A stretch of 64,000 bases of DNA from Sphingomonas aerophila. GTDB lineage: Bacteria > Pseudomonadota > Alphaproteobacteria > Sphingomonadales > Sphingomonadaceae. Position 1 is the stretch's first letter. Every line of letters starts with the position of its first letter. The position numbers and the translations under genes are program-made. The notes beneath the pieces were generated by a model, which made no database searches, was not told the DNA's origin, and worked only from the letters and a program-made list of their open reading frames with translations. The DNA lies in the NCBI RefSeq assembly GCF_014199305.1, contig NZ_JACIJK010000003.1, positions 62,001 through 126,000 of the forward strand. The letters are read 5' to 3'. Positions 26,477 through 35,087 of the stretch are shown piece after piece.

Positions 26477-28138
26477 ATGGCGCGCTCGCATTTCCAAGGT
26501 GATCATCGTGGCTTGGCGGCTGCGGCAGATGGCGAATTCGGGCGCTTCGGCCGGATGTTCGGGGGGCTGGAGGGGCCGGAGTTCGACGAAGGGGCCCTGG
26601 CCGCCCTGGCAACGTCGATGATCAAGGACGACGCCGGCCAGTTCTTCAACGTCGCGGACAGCGACGAGAATGTACGATTGCCGGCGGGGTACACGTATTT
26701 CGGACAGTTCGTCGATCACGACCTGACGCTCGACAAGACTTCGATCGGGGATGCCGAGGCCGATCCTGAAGCTATCTCGAACTTCAGGACGGCCGCGCTC
26801 GATCTCGACTGCGTCTATGGGAACGGGCCGGGCGGGGATGTCATCCTGTATGACGAGAAGTATCGTTTCCGGCTTTCAAGCCACCGCATCGGTCCTGCGC
26901 CAAGCGGGCCGAACGCCACGCGAACCCAGTTCGACCATCGCCGCGACAAGGACGGTGTCGCGCTGATCGGCGACCCGCGAAACGACGAGAACACGCTGGT
27001 CGCGCAGATCCACCAGGCTTTCACGGTGTTCCACAATAGGATCCTGGGAACCGACGCGCTGATGAACGGCGTGCAAAGCACCAGCGAGCGCTTCCGCAGG
27101 GCAGCTCGCCTGGCCCGATGGCATTATCAATGGGTGGTCCTGCACGACTATCTGAAGCGCATCTGCCAGCCGGAGGTATATCGAGACATCGTCAACCCTG
27201 GCGGTACCCCGCGCCTTCGGCTCTATCCCAAGCCGGGCGACGTCGCCGCATACCCCTATATGCCGATCGAGTTCGCAGCGGCCGCCTACCGGTTCGGTCA
27301 CTCGATGGTTCGCCCATCCTATGCCCTTAATGCGGTTGTCGGCACCCAGCAAGCTCCGCCCCCGCACACGAGGGTTCCGATCTTCCGCGCGGATACGACA
27401 AACAAGCTTAAAGACCTTCGAGGGTTCCGGCGCATACCTGAACATTGGGGCATCGATTGGAGCTATTTCCTCGAACTTGAAGGCGAGGCGCCCGACGTCC
27501 AGGGCGGCGAGGGACTGCTCCAGCCGGCTTATCGGATCGATACAATGCTCGTCGATCCGCTGCGGCTGCTGGTGAACCCGGATCTACAGGGCCGCAAACC
27601 AATCGAACGAAACCTCGCGTACCTGAACCTGTTGCGGGGCTCGCGATTGCGGCTTCCGACCGCGGAGCAGGTTGGCCAGGCTATGAGCGTCGGCAGCTTT
27701 CCCGCTGCACGGTTCCCGATGCTGACCCCAGAGCAGATCTGGTCCGCCGGCTCGCGGAACAATGCTTCCTTCTCCGGCAGCACGGGCGATGCCGGCATCG
27801 ACGCCGCGCGCGATGCCCGACGTCCCCTGCTCGACAGTTTCGGCGCGAACACGCCACTCTGGTACTACGTGCTGCGCGAAGCGGAATGGTATGGCACCTG
27901 GGATCCCGGCGACACCGACGATATGCCCGCGGCTGAGCGTGGCGGGAACGACAAGCTGGGTGGCCATCACCTCGGTCCGATCGGCAGCACCATCGTGCTG
28001 GAAAGCTTTCTTGGCCTGTTGCTGGGTGACCCTGGCTCCTTCATCCACCAGGCGGGCTGGCGCCCCATGGCGCCGATCGCGCCAACCGGTACGGACAATT
28101 TTGAACTGAAGCATCTTATTCACTGGGCGCTTGGCTGA
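26477..28138 (+). CDS. Animal-type haem peroxidase (peroxinectin/cyclooxygenase superfamily)
   Basis: This is a 553-residue protein. The distal-histidine region is YFGQFVDHDLTLD (His81), and the proximal region is AAAYRFGHSMVRPSY (His275 in FGHS). NRILG with HYQWVVLHDYLKRI matches bacterial members of this superfamily. Such enzymes use hydrogen peroxide to oxidise halides or organic substrates. GGAGAG precedes the ATG. There is no obvious signal peptide, so its location is uncertain. Flanking gaps of about 270 and 320 bases isolate it from its neighbours. Confidence 0.9.
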   Translation: MARSHFQGDHRGLAAAADGEFGRFGRMFGGLEGPEFDEGALAALATSMIKDDAGQFFNVADSDENVRLPAGYTYFGQFVDHDLTLDKTSIGDAEADPEAISNFRTAALDLDCVYGNGPGGDVILYDEKYRFRLSSHRIGPAPSGPNATRTQFDHRRDKDGVALIGDPRNDENTLVAQIHQAFTVFHNRILGTDALMNGVQSTSERFRRAARLARWHYQWVVLHDYLKRICQPEVYRDIVNPGGTPRLRLYPKPGDVAAYPYMPIEFAAAAYRFGHSMVRPSYALNAVVGTQQAPPPHTRVPIFRADTTNKLKDLRGFRRIPEHWGIDWSYFLELEGEAPDVQGGEGLLQPAYRIDTMLVDPLRLLVNPDLQGRKPIERNLAYLNLLRGSRLRLPTAEQVGQAMSVGSFPAARFPMLTPEQIWSAGSRNNASFSGSTGDAGIDAARDARRPLLDSFGANTPLWYYVLREAEWYGTWDPGDTDDMPAAERGGNDKLGGHHLGPIGSTIVLESFLGLLLGDPGSFIHQAGWRPMAPIAPTGTDNFELKHLIHWALG

Positions 28139-28456
28139 TCTGGTGTCCTTTGGTCTGCCTGCCGTGACCAGGCACAGTTTGCTCGAACCTAGCGTTTTAC
28201 CCGGCCCGATCAGCGAGGGACCAAATCGCGGGGCGCCAGAAGAACAGATCAGTTCGAGGTGTGGCGCGGGATTGAGTTGACCGCCGGTAATCATGAACGG
28301 TTGGCCAATGGTGGCGAACCAAACTGCCAGCGTGAATGTCTGGATGTGGGCTCTTCAAGACACGGCCTGTCGAGCAGTTCCGCTAGGTTCGCGCCGCGCG
28401 CGCTAGTTGTGCGCGACACGGGAAACAGACACCCTCTCGCAAGCTGTCCGAGGAAC
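28139..28456. other. Gene-free gap between peroxidase and cupin genes
   Basis: This gap of about 320 bases has no supported gene. One frame continues upstream from the cupin gene to 28259 but lacks conservation and a ribosome-binding site. The promoter of the cupin-TPR unit is presumably in the last 100 bases; no clear -35/-10 pair was identified. Confidence 0.5.
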
Positions 28457-29131
28457 ATGACGATGCGAGGAGTCCTTGTTGCTCTTGCTGCGATAAGCGC
28501 TTTCGCGGTGCCAAGCGTTGCAGGCGCTCAGGCAACCACGCGCCCATGCGGCGCGGCCGAGGAGCCCGGACCGGCCTGCTTGCTCGCCCGCCAGGTAATC
28601 ACGTCACTTCCGGCGGGCGATGTCTACTGGCACCTCGACCGCTTTTCGTCCCGGACCGCCGCTTCCGCCGCAGGCATCAGGTCGAGCGTCGTCGTCGAGG
28701 CTTTCGGATCCACTTGGCTGTTCACCGTGGCAAGCAAAGGCTGGCGGGCCAGGAAAGGGAAGCACGTGGCAGATGTCGGGCCACTTCAGGTCGCGCCAGC
28801 GTCGACCTACACCGCGGAGTATCTTCGGTCGGTGTTCCTTCCGGGCACGACGGCGCCGTTGCACACGCACTCGGGGCCGGAAGCCTTCTTCGCCCTCACC
28901 GGGGACACGTGCCTCGAAAGCCCCAATCGGGCGAGAGTCGCGCGCGGGCGGGGCAACAGCTTGATGATCGAGGCAGGGCCGCCCATGCTGCTCATGGCGA
29001 TCGGCAAGGTGTCCCGACGAGGCTTCGCACTCATCCTGCACGATGCGAACCAGCCAGCGACCACGATGACCAAGGCGTGGCAACCGCAAGGGCTTTGTGC
29101 AGCAAGGTTTGCAGCCGACCAGACCCAGTAA
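28457..29131 (+). CDS. Secreted cupin-like protein
   Basis: This 224-residue protein has a signal peptide (MTMRGVLVALAAISAFAVPS, cleavage near AGAQA). The second half has a cupin-type core: LPGTTAPLHTHSGPEAFFALTGDT, with two histidines and a glutamate positioned to bind a metal. The first half is unfamiliar. AGGA sits six bases before the ATG at 28457. The TPR gene begins 24 bases after its stop with its own AGGAG, so the pair is likely cotranscribed. The ligand is unknown. Confidence 0.75.
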   Translation: MTMRGVLVALAAISAFAVPSVAGAQATTRPCGAAEEPGPACLLARQVITSLPAGDVYWHLDRFSSRTAASAAGIRSSVVVEAFGSTWLFTVASKGWRARKGKHVADVGPLQVAPASTYTAEYLRSVFLPGTTAPLHTHSGPEAFFALTGDTCLESPNRARVARGRGNSLMIEAGPPMLLMAIGKVSRRGFALILHDANQPATTMTKAWQPQGLCAARFAADQTQ

Positions 29132-29155
29132 GTCCGCACCAGCAAAGGAGTTGCG

Positions 29156-30760
29156 ATGCTCGGGAGAATGGCACTGTGCATGGCTCTAAGCGCCTGCCTC
29201 CCCGTTGCCGGGGCTGCTGCCCAGCAACATGATCATGCTGCACCGGAAAAGTTGGGCACGGTTTCGTTCAGAACCTCCTGCTCACAGCCGGTGGCAGTGC
29301 AGTTCAACACCGCTGTAGCGCTCATGCACTCGTTCCAGTTTGGGCGGGCGATTGAGACGTTTAGAGCCGTTCTCAAGCAGGATCCGCAATGCGCGATGGC
29401 TTATTGGGGCATCGCGCTCAGCAGTTGGGGCAATCCGTTCGCCGGGTTCAAGTCACCGGCGCAACTCGCGAGTGGATCAGAGGCCGTGCGGCGGGCGCGT
29501 GCAGTGGGTGCTCGAACCGCACGGGAACGGACCTATATCGATGCGGTCGGGCAGCTTTACGTCGAGGACACCCGCGTACTTCAGCCCGCCCGCATGCAGG
29601 CGTATGAGGCCGCGATGGGGTCGGTAGCTGCGGCGAACCCGACTGATACGGAAGCCACCATCTTCTACGCGCTGGCACTTGCGGCCGCTGCTGATCCTGG
29701 TGACAAGTCCTACGCGAGGCAGATCAAGGCGGGGGCGCTGCTGGAGCGGTTGTTCGTCCGCTTCCCTGATCATCCAGGCTTGGCCCACTACATCATTCAC
29801 GCCTATGACGAGCCGGCGCTGGCCGCGCACGCAGCCGAGGCGGCGCGACGCTACGCGGCAATCGCGCCCTCGACGCCGCACGCCCTGCACATGCCCTCCC
29901 ATACCTTCACCCGTGTCGGCGACTGGGAAGCTTCCATAAAGGCCAATTTGAGCTCCGCTTCGGCGGCGCAGGCCGCCGGTCAGCCTGCCGATGTGCTGCA
30001 CGCGAACGACTATCTGGTCTATGCCTATCTCCAGACCGGGCAGGATCGCCTGGCCGAGGATCTGGTCAGAAGTTCCGCCGAAATCTTTCAAGCGTTTGAT
30101 CCGGCGCACGCTACAGGTGCGGCTCCGCCTTCCGCCGCCTTCTACGCGCATGCGGCCATACCGGCGCGCTACACCCTTGAACGGCATGCCTGGGCCGAGG
30201 CGGCGCACGTCGCCAGTGTGTCGAGCCCATTCGGTAACGCGAACGCCATCTCCTACTTCGCCCGCGGCATGGGTGCGGCGCAACTTCGAGATGACGTTGC
30301 CGCAACCGAGGCCGTGGTTGCGCTGGGTCAGATCCGGGACACCCTGGCCCGCTCTCACGACGACTACTGGGCAGGCCAGGTCGAGATCCAGCGCCAAAAG
30401 GTCGCTGCGATGCAAGCTCGCGCCCGAGGCGAGGTTGCCGGCGCAATCGCAGGACTGCGGGCGGCGGCTACACTGGAGGACCGCACAGAACTCGCGTCCG
30501 TCACGCCTGGGCCGTTTCTGCCCGCGAGGGAGATGCTCGGCGAGTTGCTGCTCGAACATGACAAGCCCGGCGAGGCGCTGACCGAATTTCGCGCTAGCCT
30601 GGTCAGAGAGCCGAACCGGTTCTGGTCGCTGTACGGGGCGGCCAAGGCGGCGAAGCTGGCAGGGCAACCGGGCGTGGCTCGGTCCTATGCTGAGCAGTTG
30701 CTCCGGATCACGGCGGGATCAACCCGTCCCGAACTTGGTGAACTGCGCTATAGAAAGTAA
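29156..30760 (+). CDS. Exported TPR-repeat protein
   Basis: This 534-residue protein has a signal peptide (MLGRMALCMALSACLPVAGA) followed by a His-rich mature start (AQQHDHAAPEK). Helical repeats run through the protein, the clearest being AIETFRAVLKQDPQCAMAYWGIAL near residues 65-88. HYIIHAYDEPALA and HALHMPSHTFTRVGDWEASI are typical of a bacterial TPR family of unknown function. AAAGGAG precedes the ATG. The C-terminal repeats end ELGELRYRK. It is probably periplasmic and cotranscribed with the cupin gene. Confidence 0.85.
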   Translation: MLGRMALCMALSACLPVAGAAAQQHDHAAPEKLGTVSFRTSCSQPVAVQFNTAVALMHSFQFGRAIETFRAVLKQDPQCAMAYWGIALSSWGNPFAGFKSPAQLASGSEAVRRARAVGARTARERTYIDAVGQLYVEDTRVLQPARMQAYEAAMGSVAAANPTDTEATIFYALALAAAADPGDKSYARQIKAGALLERLFVRFPDHPGLAHYIIHAYDEPALAAHAAEAARRYAAIAPSTPHALHMPSHTFTRVGDWEASIKANLSSASAAQAAGQPADVLHANDYLVYAYLQTGQDRLAEDLVRSSAEIFQAFDPAHATGAAPPSAAFYAHAAIPARYTLERHAWAEAAHVASVSSPFGNANAISYFARGMGAAQLRDDVAATEAVVALGQIRDTLARSHDDYWAGQVEIQRQKVAAMQARARGEVAGAIAGLRAAATLEDRTELASVTPGPFLPAREMLGELLLEHDKPGEALTEFRASLVREPNRFWSLYGAAKAAKLAGQPGVARSYAEQLLRITAGSTRPELGELRYRK

Positions 30761-30804
30761 CCGCGCCCTACCTCCGTCAGGGCGCTGGCACCCTTGCACG
30801 CTTG

Positions 30805-30863
30805 GGCGAGGCTATCCCGCCGGCTGCAGGCGGGCAGAACAGCGAGCCTCGCCTTTTGTTTTT
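30805..30863 (+). terminator. Branched Rho-independent terminator after the TPR gene
   Basis: The outer stem pairs GGCGAGGCT (30805-30813) with AGCCTCGCC (30845-30853). An inner stem pairs CCCGCC with GGCGGG, and TTTTGTTTTT follows at 30854-30863. A separate 7-bp inverted repeat, GCGCCCT/AGGGCGC, lies just upstream (30763-30785). Together they close the cupin-TPR transcript. Confidence 0.85.
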
Positions 30864-30988
30864 GGGCGAATAAGCAGCGCGCGATCGGTCTGGCTCAACG
30901 CGCATCCGCTTTTGGCAATCCGCCAAGTGCCATGAAAGGTCCGCTTGGGGATCTGGTCAGGCGCCGGGGCGGGGTCGAGCGGAGATGA

Positions 30989-31249
30989 TCACCGAAGCTG
31001 ACTGTCCTTGCTGCCCCGCCGATTGAACGCTGCCGCTAAAGGCCGGTCGCGGCCGCTCTGGCACGACACGCAGGTGCGCACCCCGGGCATCGCGCGTCGG
31101 CGACCTTCAGGAATATCGTCGCCGCAAACTGCACAATATGGCTCGCTCGCCCCGGTAGGCATGCTTGCCCGGGCGGCTAGCACCGCGTCCGCCACTGTAT
31201 CGTCGATCTGATCCTGAACCGCGCCATCGCGCGTCCAACCGCCGGCCAT
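30989..31249 (-). CDS. DksA/TraR-type C4 zinc-finger protein
   Basis: This 86-residue protein has an N-terminal helix (DQIDDTVADAVLAARA) and a C4 zinc finger formed by Cys39/Cys42 and Cys60/Cys63 (CAVCG, CVSCQ), with EPYCAVCGDDIPEGRR matching the YbiI/TraR branch. Such proteins bind in the RNA polymerase secondary channel. The start at 31249 is supported by AAGGAGAGG immediately upstream. It is shorter than DksA and lacks its long coiled coil, so ppGpp synergy is uncertain. Confidence 0.9.
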   Translation of the reverse strand: MAGGWTRDGAVQDQIDDTVADAVLAARASMPTGASEPYCAVCGDDIPEGRRRAMPGVRTCVSCQSGRDRPLAAAFNRRGSKDSQLR

Positions 31250-31482
31250 CTGCCTCTCCTTGCCTGAAGCATATGGGTGACGTCGCGCACCGGTGCCACC
31301 GGGATCGCGTCGATGCATGTCCATCTGCGAGTCCAGGCCATGTTCGTGCAGCATTCGATCGGACGAACGCGGTAGGCTGAAGGCTGACCCTCGATCGGAC
31401 CGAGCGGCGACCGGGACCGGCTAAGCCGTTCCGCAATCTGGTGGTTCGGGCCCTGCCAGCCTTTATGGGAGACGATGTCGTC

Positions 31483-31998
31483 TCAGCCAGCTCGCCACTC
31501 CTCGGCGAGGAGGCCGTAGATCAGCGAATCGCGCACACCGATATGGGTCTGCCACTCGGCGCGAAGTCGGCCCTCAAGCGAAAAGCCGAGAGCCTTCAGC
31601 AGCGCGATCGACGCACTGTTGTCTGGATCGGTATCGGCAAAGATCCGACGATCTCCTTCCGCGAAGAGGTTGTCGATCAACAGCGCGACGGCTTCGCGGG
31701 CATAGCCCTGTCCGTGTGCGTCCTGGGCGAGGAGGTAGCCAATCTCCGAGACACCGTCCCGCTTTCGCCCCGCTGACACGAAGCCGATTGCCTGCTCCTC
31801 ACCGCTTCGGACAATGGCCCAGGACCGCCAGCCTGATCCATCTGCAGGTGCAAAGTAGCCGCGTAGTTCCTCGACGCTGCCGAATGGAGCGCGTGACCAC
31901 CACCGCATCGCCTGCGTATCAGCCATGGTCGAAAAAAGCGCTTCAGCGTCAGCTTCCCGGCGCGATCGCAGCCTTAGGCGGCTTGGAGCGCTGCTCAT
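31483..31998 (-). CDS. GNAT-family N-acetyltransferase (RimJ/RimL type)
   Basis: This 171-residue protein begins MSSAPSRLRLRSRREADAEA, the family's first strand and helix. It contains EIGYLLAQDAHGQGYAREAV, the acetyl-CoA pyrophosphate loop (Q/R-x-x-G-x-A form), and ends with NSASIALLKALGFSLEGRLR, also diagnostic. The substrate is unknown. It is divergent from the diguanylate cyclase gene with a 250-base gap. The frame is open upstream of 31998 but without conservation. Confidence 0.9.
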   Translation of the reverse strand: MSSAPSRLRLRSRREADAEALFSTMADTQAMRWWSRAPFGSVEELRGYFAPADGSGWRSWAIVRSGEEQAIGFVSAGRKRDGVSEIGYLLAQDAHGQGYAREAVALLIDNLFAEGDRRIFADTDPDNSASIALLKALGFSLEGRLRAEWQTHIGVRDSLIYGLLAEEWRAG

Positions 31999-32250
31999 AC
32001 CGCTGCGACCAGCCTGCGTATAGGCACCGCTTTCATCGCCGGCTCCCGTGTTGTTGGGCGGACATCCTAGCGTACCGGCGCGCACCCACAATCCTGAGGC
32101 CGGCAAGAGCCCGAGAGCGTGGCCACGGCCTATCATCGATGTGCCCTGAACCCAGGTGTTAACGTCACCTTAGCTGGTTCGTGAGATGTACCTCCGCTAG
32201 AGGTGGAGTGATAGGATGCCGTTCATAAGCCGGACGCCGGTCGAGGCGAA

Positions 32251-33567
32251 ATGTTTCGCGTAATATCTCGCGCGAAGGCTGTGCCGTCATCGCTCAGGCC
32301 CGAAATGGCATTTCTGGCGCTTCTCATCCTCACGTTACTGGCGATCGTGTGTAGGGATCCCCTTTTGAGCCGATCTCTCGTCTTTGATGCGCAGAGCGGC
32401 AACTTCACGACCCTTTTGTACGGCGATTCCAACATGGGCGGTCGTTCCACCGCTTGGAAAGAGAAGTCGAAGCCGCTTTCCTGGTCGTGCGATTTACACG
32501 CGGAGTATGAATACCCCTATTGCGGGTTCGAGCTCTTGCTGGACGGCAGCCGACGGCAGAACGGAATCGATTTACGCAAGTATAGTGAGGTTAAGCTCGA
32601 CCTCTCATACGACGGGCCTTCTGGAACGCTGCGTCTGCACTTCAAGAACCACGATGCTCGCTACAGTCACCCCAGCATCGGCGACGGCGACAAGTTCAAC
32701 AGGTTCGAGTTTGTGCCCAAGGGCCATAATGGCGTAATCACCCTTGCCTTGAGCGAAGCTACCGTGCCCGAATGGTGGCTCGTTCGGAATCATGTACCGC
32801 CTGAACTTGCCCAGCCCGATCTGAACAACGTGGTCGCGCTTGATATTCAGACAGGGGGCGGGCGGCCATTGGGGCTGCATCGCTTTCAGCTACATTCCAT
32901 CCGCCTCGAAGGCGTGCTGCTGAGCACCGAACAATTCTATCTCTCAATTCTCGGAATTTGGGTTACGGCCATCGGCCTGTTCTTTATTCACCGCATTTCC
33001 AACCTGAAGAAAGACGTCGAGGCTCGTCGCCGGCTCCATGCCGCGGTCCAGCGTCAAGCCGAGGAGGCGGAGCGTGCGGCGAAGATCGATCCGCTCACGC
33101 GCCTGCTAAACCGCGCAGGCATTGCGGAAAAGCACGCGGAACTGGCTGAAAAGGAGATGGGTCCGCTCACAGCAATGTTGATCGACATCGACCATTTCAA
33201 ATCGGTCAACGATACGCTGGGCCACAGTTACGGTGATGAGGTGCTCGCGTCCTTCGCGGGAATCCTGAAGCGCAACGCCCGGGATTGCGACGTGGTCGGT
33301 CGCTGGGGCGGTGAAGAGTTCCTGGTCCTCTGTGCAGGGCTGGATGAACAACAGGCCCTCTGCCTCGCAAATGGCTTGCGCAACCGCATCACCCATTTCC
33401 ACTTCGGAGAGCGGGAGACGTTGACCGCCAGCTTTGGCCTGCGCATCCGCCACGACGGAACGCTGGCCGATCTCGTCACTGATGCAGACATCGCCCTTTA
33501 CGCAGCCAAGGCGCGAGGCCGTAATCGGGTGGAAATGTTCGGCAGCGGGCTGCGCGAAGCCGCCTAG
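32251..33567 (+). CDS. Membrane-bound diguanylate cyclase (GGDEF)
   Basis: This 438-residue protein has a transmembrane helix near residues 20-35, an extracytoplasmic region of about 190 residues that I do not recognise, a second helix near 230-247 and a short coiled linker. The GGDEF domain has the active GGEEF (353-357) and an intact inhibitory I-site RDCD (344-347) five residues before it. It should make c-di-GMP and be feedback-inhibited. c-di-GMP commonly governs exopolysaccharide and pilus functions, and both lie downstream. The stop codon falls in a 15-base tandem repeat. Confidence 0.94.
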   Translation: MFRVISRAKAVPSSLRPEMAFLALLILTLLAIVCRDPLLSRSLVFDAQSGNFTTLLYGDSNMGGRSTAWKEKSKPLSWSCDLHAEYEYPYCGFELLLDGSRRQNGIDLRKYSEVKLDLSYDGPSGTLRLHFKNHDARYSHPSIGDGDKFNRFEFVPKGHNGVITLALSEATVPEWWLVRNHVPPELAQPDLNNVVALDIQTGGGRPLGLHRFQLHSIRLEGVLLSTEQFYLSILGIWVTAIGLFFIHRISNLKKDVEARRRLHAAVQRQAEEAERAAKIDPLTRLLNRAGIAEKHAELAEKEMGPLTAMLIDIDHFKSVNDTLGHSYGDEVLASFAGILKRNARDCDVVGRWGGEEFLVLCAGLDEQQALCLANGLRNRITHFHFGERETLTASFGLRIRHDGTLADLVTDADIALYAAKARGRNRVEMFGSGLREAA

Positions 33568-33607
33568 GTCGAAGCCGCCTAGGTCGAAGCCGCCTAGGTC
33601 GAAGCCG
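33556..33607. repeat. 15-base tandem repeat over the diguanylate cyclase stop codon
   Basis: The unit GAAGCCGCCTAGGTC occurs three times in perfect tandem (33556-33570, 33571-33585, 33586-33600), with seven more bases matching after that. The unit is five codons long and carries TAG in the cyclase frame, so every copy supplies an in-frame stop. The copy number looks slippage-prone, but changes would not alter the protein. Confidence 0.9.
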
Positions 33608-33932
33608 GTTGAGCGCAGCCAGGACGAGTGCGGCGTGCAAAATCGGGTCGAAGAGCATCGGCGGCTGGCAAGCAGGTGACGCGCCCAACCACCGGCATTT
33701 GGGCAAAACGCAGCGCCGTACGGCAGATGATCGCGCACAAGACGGCGATCGCGGATGCGCGGTAGCGAGGGCACAGCGGACAACTCATCCGTCATGGTGC
33801 GCCGAGGCCACGCAAATGCGCCCCGTCCCAAGGTCAGCGCTGCTGCAAGATCCGCTTCATATCAGTCACGGCCTGCTTACCGTATCTTAAGCAGACCGAA
33901 GTATCGTCCTCCGAAGTGGAGCGCGACAGCCA
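33608..33932. other. Gene-free stretch before the tad-type genes
   Basis: About 325 bases between the tandem repeat and the first TadE-like gene. No frame has consistent coding character on either strand. An AT-richer patch near 33880-33920 (CCGTATCTTAAGCAGACC) is the likeliest promoter region for the tad trio, but I cannot define boxes. Confidence 0.4.
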
Positions 33933-34493
33933 ATGGACTTGCAGAGTGTAAATCCGCGCAATCGGGGCGCCAGAGCGCTTGGGAGCCAGCTCTCCTCTGA
34001 TACGCGCGGCGCCACCATCATTGAGTTCGCCATCGTCGCCGCGCCGCTGATCGCGCTCATCATCGCTATTCTTCAGACCAGCATTGTCTTCTTTTCGCAG
34101 CAGACGCTGGAGAGCGCGGCTGAACAGGCTTCAAGGCTCATCCTGACCAATCAGGCCCAGAAAGCGGCCATGTCGCAATCGGCATTCAAGCAGCAGGCCT
34201 GCAAGGCTCTTCCGCCATATATGAAGTGCGCCAACCTCATTGTTGACGTCAGAACAGCTGCTTCCTTTGCAGCTGCAGATACTTCCATGCCTACTCTGCA
34301 TTACGACGCTTCCGGCAACGTCGACAACAGCTGGAGCTACCAATTGGCTGGCTCAGAAAAGATCACAACCATGCGCCTGATGTATCCGTTACCCGTCGTA
34401 TCGGCGCCGCTTGGGTTCAAGCTTTCCAACATTGGTGGCGGCAAGCGACTGCTTATCGCAACAGCCGTTTTCCAGCCGGAGCCGCTGTCGTGA
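33933..34493 (+). CDS. TadE-like pseudopilin
   Basis: This is a 186-residue protein. After a short basic N-terminus comes the TadE pilin-like helix (RGATIIEFAIVAAPLIALII), with the glutamate at position +5-like of the processing site (IIEF). The rest is a periplasmic domain with CKALPPYMKC, a potential disulfide. It belongs to Flp/Tad pilus minor pseudopilins, cleaved by TadV-type peptidase. The next gene overlaps its stop by one base. Confidence 0.87.
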   Translation: MDLQSVNPRNRGARALGSQLSSDTRGATIIEFAIVAAPLIALIIAILQTSIVFFSQQTLESAAEQASRLILTNQAQKAAMSQSAFKQQACKALPPYMKCANLIVDVRTAASFAAADTSMPTLHYDASGNVDNSWSYQLAGSEKITTMRLMYPLPVVSAPLGFKLSNIGGGKRLLIATAVFQPEPLS

Positions 34494-35074
34494 TGAAGCT
34501 GTTGCGTCATCTTCGAAAGCTGCGCGCCGATACCCGGGGCGTCGGAGCGATCGAATTCGCTGCGGCCGCGCCAGTGCTGATCCTGCTTTACTGTGGCGGG
34601 TACCAATTGATGGACGCGATCTCTGCCTATCGCAAGGTGACCGTTACCGCCCGCTCACTGAGCGACCTGACCACCCGCCAGGAAGAGATAACGGACGACA
34701 AAGCTCAGGAGTTCATGAACGCAGCGCAGCAGGTGATGTCACCCTATTCGGCCAGCAACATCGACATGCGCATTACGCAGATCTTCATCAACGGCGGTGG
34801 TGTTCCGAAACTCAGTTGGACCCGCACAACTGACAGCATCAGTCTGAAAAGCAAGAACCTTACGGTCCCGCCGTCCATGAGAGTGCCGAACACGTACTTG
34901 ATACAAAGCACAGTGACGTACCACTACGACCCAGTGGTGGCACCATCGCTGATTGGACCGCTAACCTTCACTGACAGCATTTTCATGAGTCCGCGCCGAT
35001 CAACATCGATCCCGATGTCTGGGAGCTGCAGTTCTCTCCGCTGCCAGATCGTAGACCTACTGACCGACAGCTGA
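34493..35074 (+). CDS. TadE/TadF-like pseudopilin
   Basis: This 193-residue protein starts MKLLRHLRKLRADTRGVGAI, then EFAAAAPVLILLYCGGYQLMDA forms the pilin-like helix with the conserved glutamate. The ATG overlaps the previous stop (TGATG); an in-frame GTG one codon earlier is also possible. The C-terminal domain is beta-rich, with CSSLRC near the end. It is a minor Tad pseudopilin encoded as a unit with its neighbours. Confidence 0.85.
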   Translation: MKLLRHLRKLRADTRGVGAIEFAAAAPVLILLYCGGYQLMDAISAYRKVTVTARSLSDLTTRQEEITDDKAQEFMNAAQQVMSPYSASNIDMRITQIFINGGGVPKLSWTRTTDSISLKSKNLTVPPSMRVPNTYLIQSTVTYHYDPVVAPSLIGPLTFTDSIFMSPRRSTSIPMSGSCSSLRCQIVDLLTDS

Positions 35075-35087
35075 GGCAAGTTCCGCC

